Shown in pieces: positions 47,160 to 55,212 of a DNA stretch of 64,000 bases. Origin of the DNA: Aureibacter tunicatorum (GTDB taxonomy: Bacteria; Bacteroidota; Bacteroidia; Cytophagales; Cyclobacteriaceae); the NCBI RefSeq assembly GCF_036492635.1, contig NZ_AP025306.1:551058-615057 (forward strand), read 5' to 3'. The notes below the pieces were generated by a model, which did not search any database, had not been told where the DNA came from, and was given only the letters and a program-made list of their open reading frames with translations. Position 1 is the first letter of the stretch; the number at the start of each line of letters is the position of its first letter. Position numbers and translations under genes: made by a program.

Positions 47160-48023
47160 TTATTTCTCTTGGTTTAAAAGTATTTGAAGAGCTTTCTCAG
47201 TGACGATAGATGTATCGTTTTTGGAAGTTGCGATTAAGACATTAGTGTGAAATTTGGGGTTTAATTCCAGAAACTTCAAGTCTGAATATCTCTCTTTAAC
47301 TTTTGAGGGAATGATCGATATGCCTAAACCGGCTTTAACCAGCTCGATAATTGAATTGATATTGTTGGCTTCGTGGAGAATGTTTGGCTTAAATCCATAA
47401 CTAGAGCAAATTTCCATCAGTGATTGGTGGTAAGTTGGCGCATAATTTTTATTGAAAAATATAAATGATTCCTTTGACAGTTTTGAAATATCTTTTTCAA
47501 AAATAGTTTTATCATTCCAAACCAATGAGAATGACTCCTCATACCAGAAATTACTATTTATAATGGGTGACATCACTGGAGCTCTCAATATTCCAAAGTC
47601 CAAGCGTTCTTGCTCCAAGGCTTGAACTTGTCTTGAGCTGGAAGCTTCAAAAAGTTTTATATTCAGAAATGGGAAAAGCTTGGTCAATTGATTTACCAAT
47701 CTAGTGACTTCATTAGTGAATGTGGAACTGGTGTAAGCGATTTTGTATTCACCACTGATATTGTCTGCGATTTTTTTAGTTTTTATTGTCGTCGCTTCAA
47801 GCTGATTTAATATTTTTCGCGCTTCAATTTGGAAGAATTTTCCTGCTTCAGTTAGAATTACTGATTTATTGTTTCTATCAAATAATCTCGCACCGACTTC
47901 CTCTTCCAGTTCTTTGATTTGTCGGCTAAGCGGTGGTTGTGAGATGAATAGTTTTTCGGCCGCTTTTGTGAAATTTAATTCTTCCGCGACTGCCAAGAAG
48001 TATCTTAAATGCCGTAATTCCAT
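47160..48023 (-). CDS. LysR-family transcriptional regulator
   Basis: A 287-residue LysR protein. The N-terminal helix-turn-helix is textbook (MELRHLRYFLAVAEELNF; AAEKLFISQPPLSRQIKELE; GARLFDR), and the C-terminal 190 residues are the periplasmic-binding-like sensor domain. Divergent from the methyltransferase gene with 67 bases between the starts, so that gene is the likely target; both promoters must lie in this gap. Confidence 0.9.
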   Translation of the reverse strand: MELRHLRYFLAVAEELNFTKAAEKLFISQPPLSRQIKELEEEVGARLFDRNNKSVILTEAGKFFQIEARKILNQLEATTIKTKKIADNISGEYKIAYTSSTFTNEVTRLVNQLTKLFPFLNIKLFEASSSRQVQALEQERLDFGILRAPVMSPIINSNFWYEESFSLVWNDKTIFEKDISKLSKESFIFFNKNYAPTYHQSLMEICSSYGFKPNILHEANNINSIIELVKAGLGISIIPSKVKERYSDLKFLELNPKFHTNVLIATSKNDTSIVTEKALQILLNQEK

Positions 48024-48090
48024 GCTATACTTTGAAGGTATTAATGGGTGATAAAATAAGTCTTTTTAAGTTGTTTTTCAAAATTATATT

Positions 48091-48840
48091 TTGTGTTCAT
48101 ATTTTAAAAATTGCATGAAAATGAAAAAATCGACTATTAATGAAATAAGAGATCGTTTTGATCAGGATGTTGAAAGGTTCTCCAATTTGGAAACAGGGCA
48201 GACAGCTACTATTGACGCCAGCTTTACTTTAGATTTAGTGACAGAAGCTGCTAAATGCATAGCGCCGAATGCAAAGACAGTCTTGGATGTAGGTTGCGGA
48301 GCTGGAAATTTCACATTAAAATTGCTTGAAAAGATAAGCGATTTGGACTGCACAATGGTAGATTTGAGTCAGCCGATGCTTGATAGGGCTTCGAAGAGGT
48401 TGAAAGAGAAAACAAGTTCTAACGTAAATGTTAAGCAGGGGGACATCAGAAATGTTGAACTAGAGGAAGGCGCATTTGATATTATTCTTGCTGGCGCTGT
48501 GTTGCATCATTTAAGGGATGAAAAGGACTGGGAACTTACGTTTGAAAAGCTTTTCACTTTGCTCAGTCCAAATGGTTGTTTGTTGGTTTCTGATTTGCTT
48601 ATCCATGATATTCCGTCGTTGAATGATTTTGTTTGGGAAAAGTATGGAGAATATTTGACTTCGTTGAATGGAGAAGAATATAGAGACAAAGTGTTGGCAT
48701 ATATTGAAAAAGAGGACTCTCCAAGATCCATGAGCTTCCAATTTGAATTGATGAAAAAAATAGGCTTTCAAAAAATAGAGATATTACATAAAAATTTATG
48801 CTTTGGGGCTTTAGCAGGTATTAAAAATTCCAAAGCTTAA
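48091..48840 (+). CDS. SAM-dependent methyltransferase
   Basis: About 240-249 residues depending on start; the ATG codons at 48115 and 48121 (MKMKKSTINEIRDRFD) fit better than the first one in frame. Motif I is VLDVGCGAGNFTLKLLE near 72-88, motif II MVDLSQPMLD, and DIILAGAVLHHLRD near 130-143 is motif IV. Substrate unknown. Divergent from a LysR gene that probably regulates it. Confidence 0.85.
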   Translation: MCSYFKNCMKMKKSTINEIRDRFDQDVERFSNLETGQTATIDASFTLDLVTEAAKCIAPNAKTVLDVGCGAGNFTLKLLEKISDLDCTMVDLSQPMLDRASKRLKEKTSSNVNVKQGDIRNVELEEGAFDIILAGAVLHHLRDEKDWELTFEKLFTLLSPNGCLLVSDLLIHDIPSLNDFVWEKYGEYLTSLNGEEYRDKVLAYIEKEDSPRSMSFQFELMKKIGFQKIEILHKNLCFGALAGIKNSKA

Positions 48841-48854
48841 TATAAGAATAGAGT

Positions 48855-48881
48855 ATTGGGCGGAAATATTTCAAGCCCAAT
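48855..48881. terminator. Short hairpin after the methyltransferase
   Basis: ATTGGGC (48855-48861) pairs with GCCCAAT (48875-48881). It lies between convergent genes and overlaps no coding sequence. No T run follows, so it is only a weak terminator candidate. Confidence 0.4.
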
Positions 48882-48891
48882 GCTTTGCGGG

Positions 48892-51339
48892 TTATTCAAT
48901 AAAATTTATTTTTATAATTTTTGCAGATGCTCGTTTGTTTTTACTTTTGATATTCAGAAAGTAAGTGCCCTCAGGCCCATCGAAATCGAAATTAAGTTTT
49001 TGTCGATTTTCATATTTCTCTTTGAAAATTATTTTTCCATTTGCATCGCTTATGGATACTTTTACTATGTTTTGCGGGTTTGAAAATATGATATTGATAA
49101 TACCATTTGTTGGATTTGGATATATTGTGATAGATTCCCCAAATGAGTTTTCGACAATGCCTACTTTTGTGATTTTAACACAGTTGGTCGTGTCAGCACA
49201 GCCATTTTTTTCAACTACCGCCGCGTAGCTTCCTTCATTTTGAGTGTTGAATATCTGTGCATTCGCATTTGCTATTACTGCATAATTTTCTTCACAGTCC
49301 AGCCATTGATAATTAGCATCTGCAGGATAAGCTGTCAATGTTTGCCCATCCGCTTTCGCCATAGCTTCCAAATTATGAATTGTTAAGTTTAATTCAACGA
49401 TTGAGTCGCAGCCATAAGAATTGGTGAGGGTATGATAAATGCCGGAAGCGCTCGAAGAATATGTATTTCCATCAATCCAAGTAAGACTGTCGCAAACTTT
49501 TTGAATATCAGTGCTGAAAGAAGAATTGTTTATCTTCAAGTCTAGCATGACTACTGAGTCGCAACCATAAATATTTGTCAAGGTATCAGTAATGCCTGAA
49601 GCATTGGCGAAGTATTTTTTTCCATTGCTCCATTCCAAACTATCGCATGCTGTAATTGCATCAATTTGAACAGTTGAGTCGCAAACACAAATGGAATCAT
49701 TGTAAACTTGCCAAGTATTGGAAATGGAAAAATAGTCTCTTTTGAGTTCGAGCTCATATACTCCTTCTTTAAAATCAGTGATTTCAATAGTATCCAATGT
49801 GCTGAAAACCTGTCCGTCTTGTTTCCAAGCTATTTCATAATGTTCTGCTGAATTAAAGCCATTGATAGTTTCTAGCTCATCTATTTTTTGCATTAGATGT
49901 CTGGATGCTTGAGTTTTGTGATTGTTGCCGCTATAGTCTTCGAGAATTGTATCGTCTGCTCTACAGTTCACAATCATAGGGTAATAAGCTACAAGATAAT
50001 TTTTATGAGGATTGAGTTCAGGATCTAAAGCCGTTTGCATTAAGCTGGAAAAGTCTGCTGAATTTAAGATCTTGTTCCAAACGGAAACTTCAGTGATTTT
50101 TCCATCGAAGAAATTATTCATACTCATTCCAGAGCCATATTCAGCTCCGAGGGTCATAAGACTTGAAGTGTTGATAGTTAGTGGATTAGTAAATGTATGA
50201 ATTAAATCGCCATCTAGAAAAACTTGGTTGATTCCAGTAGACGCTTCGTAGGTATATCCAACCAAATGCCATGTGGAGTCAGCCAAGTATTTAAGAGTAT
50301 TTTGAGTCTCTGAGCTATTGGCAACGATTAGGTTCTTGTTTTTATTTACTCCCAATGTAGAAATCAGATTTCCATTTGATGAGCTGAAACTTGCAATAGA
50401 CGAGTGATTCAAGCTGTCTTGATTAAGTATTTGCACCCATGTAGAAATAGAAAAATCTGAATTTTCAATCATCCCCGTAAGCGTGTCAAGTTTGAGGTTG
50501 TCTTTGGATTTTGGAGAAAACTCAGTAAAAGAAACTCTGTGTGTAACAGCGTGGTTTTGCATTGTATCCAGTCCAATACAATATGTCTGATCAATGTAGA
50601 GATTTTCGCTATATGCTTTATGGTTGTTTTTGAATCGGGTGAATATGAGGCTGTCTTGAGCACCCTGCGTGTAAACTGTATCAATGTAGTTTCCGCTTAT
50701 TGTGTAAATATCTCCTGTAGAAGAGATATAGTCACTGCCGTCGCAAATTTCCACTTCAATTGTGGCGCATTCATAACCATCAGGACAGTAGGGTTTGAAG
50801 TCAAATGTCACGTCAGTATTTGTGCTGCCAAAATCGAAAAGATTATAATAGTTGAAAACCAGCACATAATAGACTCCTGGCGATATTGTTTCGTTGATAT
50901 CGTCATTCAACCACCTTTCCTCGTTCCATGAATACCCTTTTCCAAGTTGAAGAGTATCCCTGTAATTGCATGAATTGCCTTGATCGCTTAAAAAGTACAG
51001 TTGATTGTCGCTGGTAGGGTATTCGTTGGCTGGCAAATAAGCCAACAAGCTGCCCGCTCTGTAGGGATCAAAATTGCTGATAGTGCCTCTCAGGGATCCA
51101 AATGTTGAAAGCTCGATACGATATACTGCTGTTGAGCAACATTGAGTTGGACAACCGTATACATTATAGTTTTGGCCTCCCAAAGATGTGTTGACTGTGC
51201 TATCCGCATAAGGGAACGAATTGACAATTTCAGCAGTTAGAATAGACCGATTCGGTGGAATTTGTGCGTTCATTTTATGCCAAGCTAGCATGATACAGAT
51301 TAAAATGATCAATTTGAGAATGGCAGGAAAAGGTTTCAT
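48892..51339 (-). CDS. LamG-domain surface protein with type IX secretion sorting domain
   Basis: 815 residues. A Sec signal peptide covers about residues 1-25 (hydrophobic core then NAQ). The first 240 residues are beta-rich and Cys-containing. A concanavalin-like LamG domain spans about 270-430 (FSISTWVQIL; WHLVGYTYEASTGINQVFLDG; DGKITEVSVWNKIL, in pieces). Near 575-660 are two tandem repeats of about 43 residues of the pattern C-DSL-W-G ... GCDS-V-L-L-I. The C-terminal 80 residues are a Por-type sorting domain (ITIYPNPTNGIINI ... GTYFLNI). It is exported to or beyond the cell surface through the type IX pathway. Confidence 0.88.
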   Translation of the reverse strand: MKPFPAILKLIILICIMLAWHKMNAQIPPNRSILTAEIVNSFPYADSTVNTSLGGQNYNVYGCPTQCCSTAVYRIELSTFGSLRGTISNFDPYRAGSLLAYLPANEYPTSDNQLYFLSDQGNSCNYRDTLQLGKGYSWNEERWLNDDINETISPGVYYVLVFNYYNLFDFGSTNTDVTFDFKPYCPDGYECATIEVEICDGSDYISSTGDIYTISGNYIDTVYTQGAQDSLIFTRFKNNHKAYSENLYIDQTYCIGLDTMQNHAVTHRVSFTEFSPKSKDNLKLDTLTGMIENSDFSISTWVQILNQDSLNHSSIASFSSSNGNLISTLGVNKNKNLIVANSSETQNTLKYLADSTWHLVGYTYEASTGINQVFLDGDLIHTFTNPLTINTSSLMTLGAEYGSGMSMNNFFDGKITEVSVWNKILNSADFSSLMQTALDPELNPHKNYLVAYYPMIVNCRADDTILEDYSGNNHKTQASRHLMQKIDELETINGFNSAEHYEIAWKQDGQVFSTLDTIEITDFKEGVYELELKRDYFSISNTWQVYNDSICVCDSTVQIDAITACDSLEWSNGKKYFANASGITDTLTNIYGCDSVVMLDLKINNSSFSTDIQKVCDSLTWIDGNTYSSSASGIYHTLTNSYGCDSIVELNLTIHNLEAMAKADGQTLTAYPADANYQWLDCEENYAVIANANAQIFNTQNEGSYAAVVEKNGCADTTNCVKITKVGIVENSFGESITIYPNPTNGIINIIFSNPQNIVKVSISDANGKIIFKEKYENRQKLNFDFDGPEGTYFLNIKSKNKRASAKIIKINFIE

Positions 51340-51558
51340 GTGATTGATAAGATTGTAAAGTAAATAGATGACTAAATGATTGAAATCAAGTGGCTTAGGA
51401 CTTTAACTGCATTGCGATAATTGAGCCAAATATTAAAAATTTTTAATTGAATTTGAATATTTATTTTTTGATAAAGGTTAAGAATGGCAATTGAAATATA
51501 AAGGACTTAGCTTAACAAAATTGATATGCAAATGTTCTTAAATGAACTATATAAATGA

Positions 51559-52881
51559 TTGAATTTGAAGATTCCATTGAAAGCCAATTCTAAGAAAGAT
51601 CCGCTTGTCAACGAAAACAAAGAGGGCGTTGCCAAGACTCCACCGATCATTGATGGAATTGTCCAAAGAAAAGTGGGGTTTGAATTGGAAACCAATTGGT
51701 TTATCAGCAAGAATTTAGGAGTTGATGACGAGGGCAAGCCAAAGTTAGATGGATTGAAGAAAAGAGATCGTATAGGGCCTGATATTTATGAGAATTTTTA
51801 TATTGAAGCGGATCAAGCTGGAGTTAATTTTTTGGAACATAGAAGTGCTTCTTCGATAGAGTTCGTTGTTTCACCGCCTTTTGAGGAAAGTCCAGATGAA
51901 TTGCCTCGATTGGCAAGAGTGATGGATCAAGTCTTTGCTGTTACGGAGAAGTTTCGTCAAAAGATGCTTTTGCATAGAAAGCCTTCGGATTTGTTTCCGG
52001 AGCTTTTGGTTCCAAATTCATTTCCTTTAAGCGAAGTAACGGGACGAGCTTGCGATGCTGAATACTTGATTGAGCCGGATCAATCTAAAGTTACTGGAGG
52101 AATTCAGGTAACAACTGCCTTGGATATGGGAAAGTTCGGTTTAATGGAATCCCTTTGCAGTAAAGAAGATGATTTGCCGATATTCTTTAAGCAATTCGCA
52201 CACTATATGTCCGAAAGAATAAATCTAGTGCATGATAGGGAGCATTTGAGTCCTGAGCTTCAAGGATTGATGGGCGTTTTGGCCGCTTACATTGAAATCG
52301 GTTCATATCCACCGGATATTCTCAACCCTCAAAGGTTTCCAGATACCAAAGACGCTGGTCTTAACTTGTTTAGCTACGCACTTCCTTATCCAAAGAAATT
52401 GGGTGATAATATTATGCTGAGAACTGATGCGGCAACAGCTTTGGAGACGATTCCGAAAGAAGAGTTGAGTCGATTAAGAGCGAATCCGCATTTTTGGAAA
52501 AGAATGATGATGATGTCTTCTGGATTAATGCCTGATTTTATGGATAGACCATTGTTTGAGACGGGAATGATGGAATCATTTGTAAATGAAAAAGGAAAGG
52601 CTGATGAAAAGTGGGTTCCGATATCACCACTCAAGCGGTCGGAGTGGTTGGAAAGGATGCTCTTTGGACAGGATTTATTGGCTGATATTGAAGAAGCTCC
52701 ATGCATCAACAAGTGGAAAGGCCTGCTTGAGCCTATTGGTCCTGTTTCTGAGCAGAAGCTTGCTCCTGTATTTGAAATTAGGCATTTTCAAGGAAGATCT
52801 ATCGATGCCAAAGATTGGAAAAAAACGGTGCTGTCAATATTTCGTTTTATTCTCAAATATCATGGGCATGATATTGCATAA
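51559..52881 (+). CDS. Putative effector with divergent amidoligase-like domain (copy 2)
   Basis: 440 residues, TTG start because TGA stands directly before it in frame and the next Met is far inside. The leader ends at GIVQRK (33-38); the core begins VGFELETN (39-46), matching copy 1 at 39820. Amidoligase-like elements: G-F-E-L-E, SSIEFVVSPPFEESP near 109-123 (the E-[IF]-V-SPP strand is a family hallmark), GGIQVTTALDM near 181-191 in place of the HVH strand, and VFEIRHFQGRSIDAKDW near 411-427 (E-I-R then a helix). No signal peptide. A terminator hairpin follows. Confidence 0.6.
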   Translation: MNLKIPLKANSKKDPLVNENKEGVAKTPPIIDGIVQRKVGFELETNWFISKNLGVDDEGKPKLDGLKKRDRIGPDIYENFYIEADQAGVNFLEHRSASSIEFVVSPPFEESPDELPRLARVMDQVFAVTEKFRQKMLLHRKPSDLFPELLVPNSFPLSEVTGRACDAEYLIEPDQSKVTGGIQVTTALDMGKFGLMESLCSKEDDLPIFFKQFAHYMSERINLVHDREHLSPELQGLMGVLAAYIEIGSYPPDILNPQRFPDTKDAGLNLFSYALPYPKKLGDNIMLRTDAATALETIPKEELSRLRANPHFWKRMMMMSSGLMPDFMDRPLFETGMMESFVNEKGKADEKWVPISPLKRSEWLERMLFGQDLLADIEEAPCINKWKGLLEPIGPVSEQKLAPVFEIRHFQGRSIDAKDWKKTVLSIFRFILKYHGHDIA

Positions 52882-52897
52882 GCGTCTGTGTGAGAGA

Positions 52898-52933
52898 AAT
52901 AATGCCTAAACTAAGGGGTATTTAGGCATTATT
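52898..52933. terminator. Bidirectional terminator between convergent genes
   Basis: AATAATGCCTAAA (52898-52910) pairs with TTTAGGCATTATT (52921-52933), 13 base pairs with a ten-base loop, then TTATT. It lies between the amidoligase-like gene and the S41 peptidase gene. Confidence 0.85.
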
Positions 52934-52961
52934 TTATTCAATGAGTATTTAAAATAGAACT

Positions 52962-54167
52962 TTAAATGCTTGATTTAGAATTGATGATATCGCGGACTTG
53001 TTCTATCCAGTTTGTATTCATATCAAGTTTAATATCCGGCACAGCCCCGTTCATTTCCAGATACTTGTTTTTGCCATGTACTTTGAAAGGAATAGTGGCT
53101 TCAAGTGAACTTGAGGGTAATTTATGATGGCTTATATTACCGACTTCAAAGATTACGGTTCCATTGGTTCTATGGCCGAGCACGGTTGTGTTTTTCAGTT
53201 TACGCACTCTTTCAGTAAAAATTTCTCCATTGCTGGCCGTGTTAAAATTGGTAAGCACATAGATGTTATTTCCGCTTTTCGCATAATCTTTAAGGATTTT
53301 CAAAAGTAGGTTTGAATTTCTTGGTCCTCCTCCGTGATTGTCCCTTAAGTCGACAATAAGGTTTTTCTTGTCGATAGTGCCAGTCAGTTGATCGTAGAAA
53401 TCTTCGGCTTCTTTAAGTGTAGGATAAAATGATAAGAAGCTAGCTGCTTTGATGTATGTTGTTTTATGATCAATTTCTTCGCGGTGATAGGTTTTGGATG
53501 GATGGATAGCTTTGGAATGGTTGGCTTGGTTTGGATCTTTTTGAATGTCGGCGCCAAGAAAAATTCCACCTTCGATCTTTTCTTGAAAACTTGTTAATGT
53601 TTTGCTTGAAACACTTGCCATGATCGCTTTGTACGATTTAAAACCATGTGGAATTAAATAGCCTAATATTTCTCCTTCTTCGAATAATGGCTTTTTGGAT
53701 TGGAGGATAATAAGCTCGAGTTTCTCATTTTCGATTTTTCTGACGCCTATGGATAATTGTTTGTCTTTGTAATAATAAATGCCTTCATGATTTTCAAAGG
53801 ATTTTTTTTCAAGCTCTGCCGTCAAGGTTTCAAGGTTCATATTTGTTCGATGAAGTTTAACTTGATAGTTAGCGGAAGTATCGCTTTTTTCTTGAAAGAC
53901 GCGCATATGATTGTCCTTTAGAGACATTATCATTTCATTCATGAGCAAATGGCAATCAAATAGGTTGTTGGGTTGGTTAATTTTTTGCAGCGCTATTTGA
54001 TAAGCTGCTTGATATTCTTTTTTATTTTTTTTAAAAGCGGGGCTAATCTCACTGATTGTTTGATGTAGATATTCAAGATCAGTTGCGCAATCGCAAATGT
54101 CTTGGCTAAAGGTTTTATGCAAAGTCAAAAAGCTTAAAGCAATGAATAGTATGTTGATTTTTTTCAT
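52962..54167 (-). CDS. S41-family peptidase-like protein
   Basis: About 401 residues from the ATG before KKINILFIALSFLTLHKTFSQ, a clear Sec signal peptide; ten codons upstream of it are also open. The C-terminal half is an S41 (tail-specific protease) fold: KKNLIVDLRDNHGGG near 275-289, then VLTNFNTASNGEIF near 313-326, where the Ser of TASNGE is the likely nucleophile, and AVPDIKLD near the end. Periplasmic or surface exposed. An N-terminal helical domain precedes it; no PDZ motif is obvious. Confidence 0.85.
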   Translation of the reverse strand: MKKINILFIALSFLTLHKTFSQDICDCATDLEYLHQTISEISPAFKKNKKEYQAAYQIALQKINQPNNLFDCHLLMNEMIMSLKDNHMRVFQEKSDTSANYQVKLHRTNMNLETLTAELEKKSFENHEGIYYYKDKQLSIGVRKIENEKLELIILQSKKPLFEEGEILGYLIPHGFKSYKAIMASVSSKTLTSFQEKIEGGIFLGADIQKDPNQANHSKAIHPSKTYHREEIDHKTTYIKAASFLSFYPTLKEAEDFYDQLTGTIDKKNLIVDLRDNHGGGPRNSNLLLKILKDYAKSGNNIYVLTNFNTASNGEIFTERVRKLKNTTVLGHRTNGTVIFEVGNISHHKLPSSSLEATIPFKVHGKNKYLEMNGAVPDIKLDMNTNWIEQVRDIINSKSSI

Positions 54168-54325
54168 AATTATTTCGTTTTCTAAATCTTGAATCAAAGA
54201 TGGACATTCATAAAGTATATTTGGATAGAAAAAGGGTGAATCAGGAAAAAAAGCACTTGAATCAAGAAAAAAACATGCATAAATTATCTTTTTAATTATG
54301 AATATTATTTTTTAAGTATAATTAC

Positions 54326-55144
54326 ATGGAAATAAAGACATTGGAAAAGGTTTCTTTTAAGGCAATTGTAGAGTGCTTTTTAGCCGCTTTCTCGGATTAT
54401 TTTGTCGCTATGCCTCAAGAAACGTCTTATTATGAGAAGCGTTGGAAAGCTGCGGGAGTGGATTGGAAATATTCTTACGGCGCGTTTGACCAAGATAAAT
54501 TAGTAGCCTTTATTATACACGCAGTGGATTATAGGCAAGGGAAGAAAAAAGCGTACAACACGGGAACAGGAGTCTTGCCGAGTCATCGAGGAAATAAGCT
54601 AATTAAGCGCATTTATCAAAAGGCAATGATCGATTTGGCGAAAGCGGACTTCAATCAAATAGAATTGGAAGTGATCAAAGAAAATATTCCAGCTTTAAGA
54701 TCATATCAGTCCATTGGTTTTGAAATAAGCTCAAGTTATAAATGCTATTCGGGAGAAATTAGTTTAGGCGATATTTCAGAGCAAGCATTTGAATTAAGAG
54801 AAATTGACAAAGGGGAATTTGATTGGGAGTTGTCTCAAGGTAAATATTCTTGGGATTATCAGAAACCCTCTTTGGTATCCGCTGATTACAAGTATTATTA
54901 TTTGGTTGTGCATGGAAAACCGGAATCATACTTTATCATCAATGCAACTGGGAATATCGGGCAGTTTGATGTTTTGCAAGAAAACGATAATGCTTGGAAA
55001 AGATTGATGAAGGCTATTGCAAGCGTTTCAAATACTGTGAAAATTATCAATGTGGATGAAAGCAATGCCAGTAAGGTACAAATTTTAGAAAGGCATAACT
55101 TGAGAAATACTGTCGATCAGTATGAGATGCTTTTGAGGATTTAA
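54326..55144 (+). CDS. GNAT-family N-acetyltransferase
   Basis: 272 residues. The first 145 form a GNAT domain: FLAAFSDYFVAMP near 17-29 is the start of a sub-family common in Bacteroidota, TGTGVLPSHRGNKLIKRIYQ near 81-100 carries the acetyl-CoA loop (R-G-N-K), and NIPALRSYQSIGFEIS near 124-139 ends the domain. The second half is a degenerate GNAT-like domain. ATG start. Target unknown. Confidence 0.85.
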   Translation: MEIKTLEKVSFKAIVECFLAAFSDYFVAMPQETSYYEKRWKAAGVDWKYSYGAFDQDKLVAFIIHAVDYRQGKKKAYNTGTGVLPSHRGNKLIKRIYQKAMIDLAKADFNQIELEVIKENIPALRSYQSIGFEISSSYKCYSGEISLGDISEQAFELREIDKGEFDWELSQGKYSWDYQKPSLVSADYKYYYLVVHGKPESYFIINATGNIGQFDVLQENDNAWKRLMKAIASVSNTVKIINVDESNASKVQILERHNLRNTVDQYEMLLRI

Positions 55145-55212
55145 ATGGAAGGATTCAGTACAAAACATTAGATTGATCCTATAGTTTTTTCAAGTATAAA
55201 TGCTTGTCGTAC

